This document shows positions 42,319 to 50,243 of a stretch of 64,000 nt of DNA, in pieces. The stretch comes from Thermomicrobium roseum DSM 5159 (lineage in GTDB: Bacteria > Chloroflexota > Chloroflexia > Thermomicrobiales > Thermomicrobiaceae). The notes beneath the pieces were generated by a model. The model searched no databases. It was not told the DNA's origin and saw only the letters and a program-made list of their open reading frames with translations. Position 1 is the first letter of the stretch, and the number at the start of each line of letters is the position of its first letter. The DNA lies in the NCBI RefSeq assembly GCF_000021685.1, contig NC_011959.1, forward strand, positions 496,001-560,000, read 5' to 3'. Position numbers and translations under genes: made by a program.

Positions 42319-43773
42319 TCAGGGCGTCGGTGTCCCTTCCGGGGTAGGGGTCGCCTCGGGCGTGGTCGATTCCGCGGTCGGAACGACCGTCGGTACTGGT
42401 GTGTGCATCCCGTGCGGAGTGGGGGTTGCGGGCGGCAGCGTCGGGGTGAGTTGGGTTCCTGGGGTGGGGGTAGACGGGGTGGGTTCGGTTTCGACCGGCG
42501 CAGTCTCGGTCGGTTGCGGCTGGACCGGTGCCTGCACTTCGGGTGGTGGTGTCTGTACGGGCTCGACGAGATCAGGGGCCAATGGCTGAGCCGGTGGAGC
42601 GACCGTGGTGGAACGAACACGCGGTCGCGGCTGACCCTCGCGGGGCGGGAACATTTCGTCGAGAATCGCCTGGATCGCTGGCCAGTTCGGGATGAGGTAG
42701 AAGGGCTGGCCCGGTTCCCAGTAACTGGTCGTCGCCTCGAGCAGCGTGAAGGAACGGATGCGCTCGCGCGGAATTTCGCTGCCGAGCTTAGCCAGGGCGA
42801 GTACTTGCTGTGGGCTCAGGTCGGTGCGGACCGTATCGGCGAGCGCGTCCACCAGCTGCGGAGCCTTGCGGAGCAGATCGAGCCGTAGTCCCTGCTCGCG
42901 CAGCGCACGAAGCACCTGCTGTTGCCGGTAACCGCGCGAGAAATCGTTGTCGTCGTGCCTCGTTCGCACATAGCGGAGCGCCGTTCGGCCATCCATATGC
43001 TGGAGGCCAGGAGCGAAGTAGACGCGGGTGTAGTTGTAGTCTTCGCCGGGATACTCGTCGTCTTTGATCGGTGCTGGAACGTCGACGACGACGCCACCGA
43101 GCGTGTCCACGATACGGACGAAACCTTCGAAGTCGACCTCTGCATAGTAGTGAATCGGAATACCGAAGTTGTACTCGATCGTTGCCCGGAGCAAACCTGG
43201 TCCGGTAAGGGGCGAACTCATTCCGAGAGGATAGGCAGCATTGATCTTCTCTTGGCCATATCCCGGGATCGTCACGAGGAGGTCCCGTGGAATGGAGAGC
43301 ATCCCGACGTCCTTGGTGAGTGGATCGATCGTCACCACGATGATGGTATCGGCGCGGGGAACGTCTCCTGCTTCGCGTCGATCGACTCCGAGCAGAAGCA
43401 CATTGATGCGATCTTTCTTGTCCCAATCGGGCAACTGTATCGCTGGGTCGTTCGGTGAGACCAGAACGACTTCCGGTGTGCCTTGGGCATTGATGGTGAC
43501 GTTCGCACGCGGGATGGGTGTCGTGAACACGCGCTGATACGCTCGCCAGCTGGCCCAGGCGAGCGGAGCGAGGTAGGCAGCGATGCCAGCAACGATGACG
43601 AGAAGGAGAGTCGCCGCAAGAGCGGGGAGGGAGACGCGCCGGCGCGACGGTCGCGGCGGGACGCTCTCTGGAGCGTCGAGCGACTCGAAGGATCCCTGTC
43701 GAGCGGCTCGCAGTTGCCGAGCCGTGAATCGGGTCGGTGGAAGCGAACCATCAGGTGGACGATCGCTGGTCAT
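42319..43773 (-). CDS. LytR-CpsA-Psr (LCP) family protein
   Basis: A 484-residue membrane-anchored phosphotransferase of the type that attaches polymers to the cell wall. Residues about 46-75 form one membrane helix (LPALAATLLLVIVAGIAAYL) with a basic cytoplasmic N-terminus. The LCP domain contains INVLLLGVDRR, RADTIIVVTIDP, GMLSIPRDLLV and RYVRTRHDDNDFSRGYRQQ, with the conserved Arg and Asp residues. The last 90 residues are a Pro/Thr/Glu-rich low-complexity tail (TPTPEGTPTP end). It is divergent from dcd. Confidence 0.92.
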   Translation of the reverse strand: MTSDRPPDGSLPPTRFTARQLRAARQGSFESLDAPESVPPRPSRRRVSLPALAATLLLVIVAGIAAYLAPLAWASWRAYQRVFTTPIPRANVTINAQGTPEVVLVSPNDPAIQLPDWDKKDRINVLLLGVDRREAGDVPRADTIIVVTIDPLTKDVGMLSIPRDLLVTIPGYGQEKINAAYPLGMSSPLTGPGLLRATIEYNFGIPIHYYAEVDFEGFVRIVDTLGGVVVDVPAPIKDDEYPGEDYNYTRVYFAPGLQHMDGRTALRYVRTRHDDNDFSRGYRQQQVLRALREQGLRLDLLRKAPQLVDALADTVRTDLSPQQVLALAKLGSEIPRERIRSFTLLEATTSYWEPGQPFYLIPNWPAIQAILDEMFPPREGQPRPRVRSTTVAPPAQPLAPDLVEPVQTPPPEVQAPVQPQPTETAPVETEPTPSTPTPGTQLTPTLPPATPTPHGMHTPVPTVVPTAESTTPEATPTPEGTPTP

Positions 43774-43846
43774 GATTTCCCTCGGTTCTCAGCGAGCGCC
43801 GATGCGCCGGGCAGCAGTATAGCAGCCGTCCGGAAACGGGTTCCGG

Positions 43847-43875
43847 TTGACGCAGCAGCGGTTCCGCCCCATACT
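43847..43875 (+). promoter_or_regulatory. Promoter of dcd
   Basis: TTGACG (43847-43852), 17 bases, CATACT (43870-43875). Just upstream CCGGAA/TTCCGG (43830-43846) forms a short inverted repeat between the divergent LCP and dcd genes. Confidence 0.65.
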
Positions 43876-43927
43876 GGTGTCCGTACAGTGACCGTCGCGG
43901 TCGCCGAGCATCGAACGGGGGAGACAC

Positions 43928-44521
43928 ATGATCCTGTCGGATCGGGATATCATCGCCGCACTCAAGAGCGGTCGGATCAAGATCACTCCCGAACCGGACT
44001 TGGAGACGCAACTCGGTGCGTGCTCGATCGACCTGCATCTCGGTAATACCTTCATGGTGTTCGAGCACTCGCGCTTCTCCTACATCGACCCGCGGCAACC
44101 GCAATCGATCGGAGACGCGATGCGAACGATCGTGGTGCCGGACGGTGAGCCGTTCATCATGCAGGCCGGAGACTTTGCGCTGGCCTCGACGCGAGAGTAC
44201 ATCGAACTCGCTGACGATCTCGTGGGCCGACTCGAGGGACGGTCGAGCATCGCTCGGCTCGGCATTACGGTGCACAGCACTGCCGCGCTGTTCGAGCCTG
44301 GGTGGGCAGGCACCGCCACGATGGAGCTTTCCAATCTGGGACGCATGGCAGTCGCGCTCTATCCGGGCATGCGGATTTGCTCGTTTACGTTCGAGCAACT
44401 GAGCTCGCCGGCAATGGTTCCGTATCGGATGAAGCGCGGGAACAAGTACGCCGGGCAAAAGGATCCCAAGCCCAGTCGCCTTGCCGAAGAACTCAGTCTC
44501 GAGCAGCTGCGTGGTCGATGA
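43928..44521 (+). CDS. dcd: dCTP deaminase
   Basis: A 197-residue enzyme that deaminates dCTP to dUTP for thymidylate synthesis. MILSDRDIIAAL is the typical start, QLGACSIDLHLGN follows, then LVGRLEGRSSIARLGI and the catalytic segment TAALFEPGWAGTATMELSN. The C-terminus has KRGNKYAGQKDPKPSRL. Whether it also hydrolyses the triphosphate (bifunctional form) cannot be told. Confidence 0.95.
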   Translation: MILSDRDIIAALKSGRIKITPEPDLETQLGACSIDLHLGNTFMVFEHSRFSYIDPRQPQSIGDAMRTIVVPDGEPFIMQAGDFALASTREYIELADDLVGRLEGRSSIARLGITVHSTAALFEPGWAGTATMELSNLGRMAVALYPGMRICSFTFEQLSSPAMVPYRMKRGNKYAGQKDPKPSRLAEELSLEQLRGR

Positions 44522-44527
44522 TTCGCG

Positions 44528-45067
44528 TCACGGCTCCTTGGCTGGAGTCGGTGTCACGCCAGCCCGGTGATCCTCGTACCGCGCGAGGACGAAGAGCAGC
44601 GAGGAGAGCCGGTTCAAATAGGCGAGCAGATGCTCGTTGTGGATGTCCCCATCATGGTAGAGTCGGGCGACGAGTCGCTCTGCTCGTCGTACGACGGTCC
44701 GCGCAAAATCCAGCGCCGCACCGGCTACCGTATCGCCGGGTAACACGAAATGGCGTCCGATCGGGACACGAGCGCCGATCGCGTCGATCGTCACTTCCAG
44801 ATGTTGGACGTGCTCTGCGGTGATACGGTACTTCTCCTGCTCGATGCCAGGAGCGAAAGCCAGTTCTGCCATCATCACATAGAGGTCACGTTGCACGCGG
44901 ATCAGGGTCTGCTTGGTCTCCTGGTCTTGGGCGAGGGCGCGGGCGAGGCCGATCGCACAGGTGGCTTCGTCCAGGGTGCCGAACGTCTCGGGACGTGGAG
45001 CATACTTCGGGACGCGACCACCCAGGAGGTCGGTATACCCCTGGTCCCCTTTGCCGGTATAGAGCAC
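44528..45067 (-). CDS. Cob(I)alamin adenosyltransferase, PduO type
   Basis: A 179-residue enzyme that adenosylates cobalamin. The ATP-binding N-terminus YTGKGDQGYTDLLGG, then FGTLDEATCAIGLARA, and RTVVRRAERLVARL with NRLSSLLFVLARYEDH are diagnostic of PduO-type transferases. I chose GTG 45067 because GAGAGGAGG is 7 bases upstream; ATG 45085 would add six residues and overlap that site. It lies 21 bases after the ABC permease gene. Confidence 0.92.
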   Translation of the reverse strand: MLYTGKGDQGYTDLLGGRVPKYAPRPETFGTLDEATCAIGLARALAQDQETKQTLIRVQRDLYVMMAELAFAPGIEQEKYRITAEHVQHLEVTIDAIGARVPIGRHFVLPGDTVAGAALDFARTVVRRAERLVARLYHDGDIHNEHLLAYLNRLSSLLFVLARYEDHRAGVTPTPAKEP

Positions 45068-45088
45068 GGCGTGTCCTCCTCTCACTTC

Positions 45089-45949
45089 TCAGTCCGGTCG
45101 AGCGAACTGGCGAGCCGCGACGGTGATGAGCACCAGTCCTAAGCCGAGCACGACAGCTGCATCAGTGAGCGGATCCAGCGGGTGGCCGAAGAGCGTCACA
45201 CCGAGCTGATCGATAACTGGTTGGGGAACGCCCGATGAGGAGAGGACGACGCGCCTGATGGCGTCGATACCGTAGGTGACCGGATCGAGGCGTGTCAGGA
45301 TAAGTAACCAGGTGGGCAAATTGTTGAGCGGGTAGAGAGCCCCCGACAAGAAGAGCAGTGGAGTAACCAGGAAGTTCATGATCAGTCCGAACCCCTCTGT
45401 CGAACGCATTCGTGCTGCAATCACCAGACCGATGCTGGAGAGCGAGAAGGCGAGAAGAAAAAGAAGAGGGATCAAGAGGAGGATCGTACTGAGGGAGAGT
45501 CTGACGCCGATCACGGGGGCCAGGATCAGAAGGAGAAGCCCCTGGAACATCGCGGTCGAGCTTCCACCCAGGGCCTTTCCGATGACGATCGACCAGCGCG
45601 GTATCGGTGCGACCAGGAGTTCTTTGAGGAAACCGAACTCCCGATCCCAGACGACGGAAACGGCGCTGAAGATCGACGAGAAGAGGACCGACATGCCGAT
45701 GATGCCGGGATACAAAAACTGCAAGTAGTCCGGTCCGAACATCGTTCCGCCGAGATTACCCATCCAGGGGGAGAGACCTGCGCCGAAGATGGCCAAGAAC
45801 AGCAGGGGTTGAGCGAGCCCGCCAGCGATGCGAGTCCGGTCGCGCCAGAAGCGAAGAAGGTCTCGTTGCCAGAGCGTGAGCACGCCGATCGAGGCGCGCA
45901 GAAGCGGTGAGGGTGGTCGGACTGGCTCGGTGAGTTCGATCGACGCCAT
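45089..45949 (-). CDS. ABC-2 type transporter permease (DrrB-like)
   Basis: A 286-residue membrane protein with six hydrophobic segments. WQRDLLRFWRDRTRIAGGLAQPLLFL is the conserved first helix region; the later MNFLVTPLLFLSGALYPL and DPVTYGIDAIRR are family hallmarks. It is the partner of the ATPase at 51416-52336. The two genes would be adjacent without the inserted element, which now separates them by about 5.4 kb. Confidence 0.9.
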   Translation of the reverse strand: MASIELTEPVRPPSPLLRASIGVLTLWQRDLLRFWRDRTRIAGGLAQPLLFLAIFGAGLSPWMGNLGGTMFGPDYLQFLYPGIIGMSVLFSSIFSAVSVVWDREFGFLKELLVAPIPRWSIVIGKALGGSSTAMFQGLLLLILAPVIGVRLSLSTILLLIPLLFLLAFSLSSIGLVIAARMRSTEGFGLIMNFLVTPLLFLSGALYPLNNLPTWLLILTRLDPVTYGIDAIRRVVLSSSGVPQPVIDQLGVTLFGHPLDPLTDAAVVLGLGLVLITVAARQFARPD

Positions 45950-45970
45950 AGCAGCGCGTCCTTTCGATCT

Positions 45971-46132
45971 TCAACGCCTGGCTCGTATCCGTTCGCGCAG
46001 CTGATCGAGGCTCGAGGGTTCTTCGTCGCGGATCTGTCTGCCAGTCAAAGCGAGGAACACATCGTCCAGGCTCGGGCGTCGCAAGCTGACAGAACGGATC
46101 GGTACCGAGAGCTGTCGCACCAACTCAGGAAT
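45971..46132 (-). pseudogene. Detached 3' end of the ABC ATPase gene
   Basis: Fifty-three sense codons and a stop in the ATPase frame. The first 35 (positions 46132-46028) duplicate the end of the ATPase gene at 51526-51422. The last 18 residues, DEEPSSLDQLRERIRARR, are the original C-terminus that the resident gene has now lost. There is no start codon. It is followed by the permease gene, as expected for the pre-insertion operon. Confidence 0.88.
46028..46132 (+). repeat. Left attachment repeat (attL)
   Basis: 105 bp, identical to 51422-51526 except at one position (A at 46048, G at 51442). The difference is synonymous (TTG versus CTG, Leu) in the ATPase reading frame. It encodes the RRPSLDDVFLALTGR segment conserved among DrrA-type ATPases. 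Confidence 0.92.
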
Positions 46133-46133
46133 C

Positions 46134-46172
46134 GTGGGGTACGGTGGGGTACGACTGCGCAACTGGGGTACA
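46134..46172 (+). repeat. Arm-type repeats beside attL
   Basis: GTGGGGTACG at 46134-46143 and again at 46144-46153, then CTGGGGTACA at 46163-46172. The same motif recurs at 46505-46543 and beside attR, as expected for integrase arm-binding sites. Confidence 0.7.
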
Positions 46173-46197
46173 CCAGCACAACACTCCTGCAAACCAC

Positions 46198-46234
46198 AAA
46201 CCCCCGCCGGCGACCTGGCCAGCGGGGGTACTCG
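46198..46234 (-). terminator. Terminator at the left end of the element
   Basis: Read on the minus strand, CCCCCGCTGG pairs with CCGGCGGGGG (46228-46219 with 46210-46201) around an 8-base loop, followed by TTTGTGG. It would stop transcripts leaving the element toward the permease. Confidence 0.65.
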
Positions 46235-46504
46235 ATCGGCTACACTAGGTGTCGCCGGGTCAGACCCATCCTGACCTGGCCGGTCCCGGCGCTGCTTCCC
46301 CAGCGGCCGGGACGCTCTCTTAGTAACGTGCACCCTACCAACCGAGACGAGCGTAATAGCGCCGACCATCGTTGTCAAGAGGCTCACTGTCGCCGGATTT
46401 GTTTTCTTCACTATAGGACGCTTGCGTGAAGAAACGAATCGGGTGGCCGTGCACGAGGCCGGCGTCTTTTCACCAGGGTGTTCCACCAGCCTTCTCGTCG
46501 CCTG

Positions 46505-46543
46505 GTGGGGTAGCCGTACCCCACTTGCACCACCGTACCCCAG
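46505..46543. repeat. Inner cluster of GTGGGGTA motifs
   Basis: GTGGGGTAG at 46505-46513, then two inverted copies, CGTACCCCAC (46515-46524) and CGTACCCCAG (46534-46543). This is the same core as the attL and attR arm sites. Confidence 0.6.
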
Positions 46544-46873
46544 ACCGGTGGACCCTTCAGGGGTAAAGTCGACAAGGTTCCCGGGTCGGCCACTCGGCAG
46601 GCTTCGGAAGTGCACGGCTGAATTTTGGGGTTTTAGTGGAAATTTATCATCAGGTTGCCGGCGCTGTAATGGGATGACGGCGTCACCGGTGCACGATAAT
46701 AGACAGAGCCGTTGTCGAACCGGGATTGGCAACGGGGGTGGTCGTTGGTGGACCGGGGTGGGGTGTCCAGAACGGGACAGGCGGGGAAGCCAGGGTGCGT
46801 CACCGGTCATCGACGCTGCCAGTGGCACCCTGGTTGGTCGCTGGGTGCATCCCGGGGGTGTTGTCCGGCGAGC

Positions 46874-46913
46874 GTTAACGGTTAACGGTCCCCAAAGGAT
46901 GTTAACCGTTAAC
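46874..46913. repeat. Perfect GTTAAC inverted repeat downstream of the replication gene
   Basis: GTTAACGGTTAAC (46874-46886) and GTTAACCGTTAAC (46901-46913) are exact reverse complements with a 14-base spacer. Each arm holds two GTTAAC palindromes. Similar double palindromes occur inside the replication gene at 47465-47501. This is a candidate origin or Rep-binding site. Confidence 0.65.
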
Positions 46914-46960
46914 GGGGGAGCACTGGTTGGTGCCGGAGAACGACCCCCGGGGGTACCGGC

Positions 46961-49306
46961 TCAACGGCCGTGCTGTTGCTCCAGCCAGCGGATTAGTTTC
47001 TCGGGATACTGCCGCTGCAGCTTGTCGTATCGGAGTTTCATGCACGGTGGACAGATGTATTGGAACCCTTCGGCGTCGATCCGCTTGCCGCAATCGAGAC
47101 AGGCCGACGGATCAGGCGGGTGGCCGTTCGTCTCCGTCTCCGTGGCCAGGCTTCCTGGGTTGCCTCGACCAGGTGCGTCTACAGGCGTGCTCCGCTGGCG
47201 GTAGGCCTTCATCTGGCAGGTCCGGCTGCAGTAACGTGCCGGTTGACCCCGGCCTGACCAGGTGAAGAGCTGGCCACACACTTCGCAGACGGCGTTTTTC
47301 GCATCGGGAAGCCAAGCGTGATGTTTTTCAGCTTCCCCGGCGGGGGTGTGTTCGTCGTTTTGGGCTTCGTGAAGCCAAGTGTGATGTTTTCCGGCTTCCC
47401 CGCCAGGGTCTTGTGCGTCGATTTTGGCTTCACGATGCGGAGTGTGATGTTTTCCGGGTCCAGCGTTAACGTTAACAGCAGTATTATCCGTTAACGTTAA
47501 CGAAGCTTGCTCCTGGTCGTCAGGCGAGTGTCCTGGGGTACCCGGTAGCGACCAAAGGTGTTCTCGTCCGACCGTTCCCGTAACGACCACCCGGCCGAGT
47601 CCCTTGAGCCGGGAGAGCTTGGCCTTGACGCTCTTCGGGTTCGCCTCGAGCCGGTCGGCGATTTCCTGAGCGGTGGAGGGTCCATGCTCTTTGAGCACTG
47701 CGATGATCCGACTCTCCAAGCTGGCTCGCTCGACCAGGGGACCGGTGGTGAGAGCGACCGGGGTCACCGTCACCAACCCCTCCCCGAAACTAAGCTTCAC
47801 GCCGATCTCCCCCTGCAGCGGTCCCAGGTTGTTCTTCGTGTTCCGCAGGATAACCCAGGCTTCCCCGGGTTGCGATTCGACCAGCTCCGACTGCCAGACG
47901 ACCCGGCTCAAGTTGTACTTGTAGACCGAGCCGAACGGCGTCTTGTCCCGGTAGTCCTGGCCAGGTTGGAGTTTGGCCTGGTGGTCCACCAGCAGCAGGC
48001 CGCCAGGGTTCAGGGAGCGAAGGTTTCGGAAAACCTGCACCACGGCCTGAGCCTTCTCCAGGTCGGTGATGGCCGCTGCTCCGACCGAATCCACGATCAC
48101 CAACCCATCGGGATGAGCGGCCACCCAGTCGACTAGGACGGCTTCGGCATCCCGGGGGGACAGGTCAGCCAGCTGGACATACTCGAAGACCTCTGGCACG
48201 TCCGCCAGTCCTAAGCCGATTGCCAACCGTCTGGCTCGGCGATGCTGCTCAGTCTCATCCAACTCGAAATCGGCGAACAGTGTTGGTCGCTGCACCGTTG
48301 GCTTGCCGAGCCAGGGGACACCAGCAGCGACCGCCAGCCCGGCCAACAGCGCCAAATAGCTCTTCGCCGACCCGCCGTTCCCGTAGATCAACGCTGGTAG
48401 GCCTTCGGGGATGACGTCAGCCACCAGCCAGGGACGCAACGGTGGGGTTTCTCGGCCGGTGAACCGGACCGGCTTGCGGACAGGGTGGCCGCCACTGTCG
48501 GTCGATTGCTGGTGGCCGTTCCCGGCGACCAGGGTCGGGTTCACCGACCACTTGCTGGATGACCTGGCAATCTCCACCAGCTCCTGGTCCGGCAACGGCA
48601 CTTCACACCGCCGGTTCATCTGCTGGAGGACGGTCAAGATTTCGTCCGGTTCGAGATGACCGACACCCCGCAGCCAGCCGGCGACCCGGACCATGGTGTT
48701 GTGGCGGTTACCGACCGGGATAGTGGTTTTGAGTGTCTCGGCCAGCGATGGTTGTCCCAGTGGTCCCTGCTGGTGGCCGTTGTCGGTTGGCCAGGGTAGG
48801 TCGGCCGGCTCCAGCTGTAAGGCATTGGTCGGGTCGAACGACAGCCACTCGTAATCCTGGGTCGCATCCGGCTTGTAGCGCCGGCTCGGTGGAGCGTAGA
48901 CGAGGCTACCACTGCCTTTGATGTCACCCCACTCATGTCTTTGGGTACGGACTGGCTGGCGACTGCGGCAATAGACATGCAACCCGTTGCGTTGGCTTTC
49001 AGCGACCAGTCCGTGGCGCCAGCCGGGGTGCGTTGCGTCGAGCCAGCGTTCGGCTTCGACACGATGCTGATGCTCGACGTCGAGACACCACCAGAAGCCG
49101 CCGAAGGTCGTCTGGTGGCCGCAGATGACGGCGACGCCGTCGGCCTTCGACCACGGCCACCCTTCGACCTCCTCAGGCTCCGGCAGGCGCTGCTGGTACA
49201 CCTGCCAAAGGATCAGCGGTCTTCCCCGATAGGCGGGGATGGCTGGCAAGCCGAGCGCCTGGTACTTTTGAGCAGCTTGACGTAAGATATCAGTAGTGAT
49301 CGTCAT
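46961..49306 (-). CDS. Prim-Pol / AAA helicase replication protein with C-terminal repeats and zinc fingers
   Basis: A 781-residue replication protein. Residues about 5-180 resemble the bifunctional primase/polymerase (Prim-Pol) domain (YQALGLPAIPAY, then WCLDVEHQ as the acidic strand). Residues about 300-510 are a RepA/RecA-like ATPase with Walker A YGNGGSAKS (309-316) and Walker B GLVIVDS (402-408). A winged helix follows (PSTAQEIADRLEANPKSVKA). Then come three imperfect 21-residue repeats (KHHTPHREAK, KHHTWLHEAQ, KHHAWLPDAK), a FCS-like zinc finger CEVC-ARYCSRTC and a second pair CLDC-CPPC. The start ATG 49306 follows GGAGGG. It probably initiates replication of the element. Confidence 0.85.
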   Translation of the reverse strand: MTITTDILRQAAQKYQALGLPAIPAYRGRPLILWQVYQQRLPEPEEVEGWPWSKADGVAVICGHQTTFGGFWWCLDVEHQHRVEAERWLDATHPGWRHGLVAESQRNGLHVYCRSRQPVRTQRHEWGDIKGSGSLVYAPPSRRYKPDATQDYEWLSFDPTNALQLEPADLPWPTDNGHQQGPLGQPSLAETLKTTIPVGNRHNTMVRVAGWLRGVGHLEPDEILTVLQQMNRRCEVPLPDQELVEIARSSSKWSVNPTLVAGNGHQQSTDSGGHPVRKPVRFTGRETPPLRPWLVADVIPEGLPALIYGNGGSAKSYLALLAGLAVAAGVPWLGKPTVQRPTLFADFELDETEQHRRARRLAIGLGLADVPEVFEYVQLADLSPRDAEAVLVDWVAAHPDGLVIVDSVGAAAITDLEKAQAVVQVFRNLRSLNPGGLLLVDHQAKLQPGQDYRDKTPFGSVYKYNLSRVVWQSELVESQPGEAWVILRNTKNNLGPLQGEIGVKLSFGEGLVTVTPVALTTGPLVERASLESRIIAVLKEHGPSTAQEIADRLEANPKSVKAKLSRLKGLGRVVVTGTVGREHLWSLPGTPGHSPDDQEQASLTLTDNTAVNVNAGPGKHHTPHREAKIDAQDPGGEAGKHHTWLHEAQNDEHTPAGEAEKHHAWLPDAKNAVCEVCGQLFTWSGRGQPARYCSRTCQMKAYRQRSTPVDAPGRGNPGSLATETETNGHPPDPSACLDCGKRIDAEGFQYICPPCMKLRYDKLQRQYPEKLIRWLEQQHGR
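47309..47460 (-). repeat. 63-bp tandem repeats inside the replication gene
   Basis: Units begin at 47309, 47372 and 47435 (period 63 bp, 21 codons); the third is partial. They encode the KHH-type repeats between the winged helix and the zinc fingers. Divergence between units is mostly in the middle. Confidence 0.8.
47465..47501. repeat. Pair of GTTAACGTTAAC palindromes in the replication gene
   Basis: GTTAACGTTAAC at 47465-47476 and 47490-47501, separated by 13 bases. They share the GTTAAC unit with 46874-46913 and lie within the coding sequence, in the low-complexity linker before the tandem repeats. Confidence 0.65.
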
Positions 49307-49327
49307 GATACCCTCCATTCGGTTGGC

Positions 49328-49350
49328 GGCCAAGGGGGTTACCCTTGGCC
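49328..49350 (-). terminator. Intergenic hairpin before the replication gene
   Basis: GGCCAAGGG/CCCTTGGCC, 9 bp, loop of 5. It lies between a small gene and the replication gene, just upstream of the GGAGGG ribosome site. It may be a partial terminator, an mRNA-stabilising stem or a translation control element. Confidence 0.55.
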
Positions 49351-49369
49351 GTTGTTTTGCAGTCAGGCA

Positions 49370-49738
49370 TCAGCGGATCAGAACGGACCGGACTGCGTAC
49401 GGCCATTCCGGATACGGACAAGCCTCGAACATCCGAAGCGGCACGGTCAATTCGCCGTCAGTGCCGATCGTCGCCACCCGGTCGACTCTGGCCAGTTCGA
49501 TTCGGTAGGCTTTGCGCTGGTCGTCGAATCTGATGATCCACCAGCGAACACCGGCCGCCAGCAGATGCAGGTAGACGGGAAGAGGCAAGCTCGGCGTCCT
49601 AAAGGGCCGACCCTTGTAGGGAACGCCGAAGATCAGCTCGCCATCGTCGTTGCGGCAGATTTTTCCCAAACAGACGATTCGACCGTGTTTTCGGTACTTG
49701 ATAGCGTAGGGTAGCGTAGGCGATACTGCGACTGTCAT
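49370..49738 (-). CDS. Small hypothetical protein of the element
   Basis: A 122-residue protein I do not recognise. It is rich in beta-strand patterns (HGRIVCLGKICRND, LIFGVPYKGRPF, VRWWIIRFDDQRKAYRIELA) and ends with a conserved-looking EACPYPEWPYAVRSVLIR. The start ATG 49738 has AAGGAGGTG five bases upstream, an almost perfect site, which argues it is expressed. It lies between hairpins at 49759-49789 and 49328-49350. Confidence 0.7.
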   Translation of the reverse strand: MTVAVSPTLPYAIKYRKHGRIVCLGKICRNDDGELIFGVPYKGRPFRTPSLPLPVYLHLLAAGVRWWIIRFDDQRKAYRIELARVDRVATIGTDGELTVPLRMFEACPYPEWPYAVRSVLIR

Positions 49739-49758
49739 CACACACCTCCTTTGGTTCG

Positions 49759-49789
49759 ACCGACCCGGTGGTGGCAGCACCGGGTCGGT
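49759..49789 (-). terminator. Intergenic hairpin between the two small genes
   Basis: ACCGACCCGGTG/CACCGGGTCGGT, 12 bp, loop of 7, starting directly after the stop codon of the 60-residue gene and upstream of the next ribosome site. Confidence 0.58.
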
Positions 49790-49972
49790 TCAGTCATCCG
49801 TCCGTCGCACCGTTGGCTTGCTCACTAGTCCATCCTGTTCCTCCTCTCTGGCTAGCCGCTCACGGATGAGCCGAAGCACTGCCTGGCAAATCGCCTGGTC
49901 GGTCGTGGCCACGACCGCCTCAGGTTCGAGTTGGCCGGGTCGGAATCGGCTAACCTTGACGACCAGCATCAT
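49790..49972 (-). CDS. Very small hypothetical protein of the element
   Basis: A 60-residue protein (MMLVVKVSRFRPGQLEPE start, helical ICQAVLRLIRERLAREEEQ middle) with no recognised domain. AAGGAGGTTC lies right before the ATG, and a hairpin (49992-50016) precedes that. It could be a regulator of replication or excision; nothing proves this. Confidence 0.6.
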   Translation of the reverse strand: MMLVVKVSRFRPGQLEPEAVVATTDQAICQAVLRLIRERLAREEEQDGLVSKPTVRRTDD

Positions 49973-49991
49973 GAACCTCCTTGCAACGACT

Positions 49992-50016
49992 GGACCCCGG
50001 TCATCGACCGGGGTCC
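49992..50016 (-). repeat. Hairpin upstream of the first small gene
   Basis: GGACCCCGGTC/GACCGGGGTCC, 11 perfect base pairs, loop ATC. It is the third of three similar stems in the element, each placed just upstream of a ribosome site. Confidence 0.6.
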
Positions 50017-50243
50017 TGCAATTGACCTTCTACTTAATTAGAACGCTTGAGCGGGGGAGTTGGTTGACAAACCCCCTAGGCAATGTGTTCGGTATTTACC
50101 CCCGATTCCGGCGCAGGCGTTTCGCCACCCGCCGGTGACCCGTGGCAGTCATCGCCTACCGGCCAGCAGGCTGCAGTCCCATGCCAGGCGGTTGGGTGCA
50201 CGGTCCGGGTTGAACCAGCGGCCGTGCACCCCCTGGTCATGGC

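Larger units (their letters stand above)
46133..46960. other. Non-coding left arm of the element
   Basis: No gene is supported in these 830 bases. They hold arm-type repeats, the terminator at 46198-46234, a second GC-rich hairpin (GTCCCGG/CCGGGAC, 46284-46311), an inverted repeat TTTCTTCAC/GTGAAGAAA (46403-46434) with TATAGG between its arms, and the GTTAAC inverted repeat at 46874-46913. The region looks regulatory or replicative rather than coding. Confidence 0.6.

Noticed and set aside
46028..46132. The 105-bp repeat as a simple gene duplication or assembly artefact
   Set aside because: An integrase with all catalytic residues lies 98 bases from one copy, arm-type motifs flank both copies, and the displaced ATPase tail sits exactly beyond the other copy.
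46134..46172. CRISPR-like repeats
   Set aside because: Units are only 10 bp, adjacent or irregularly spaced, with no spacers and no cas genes.
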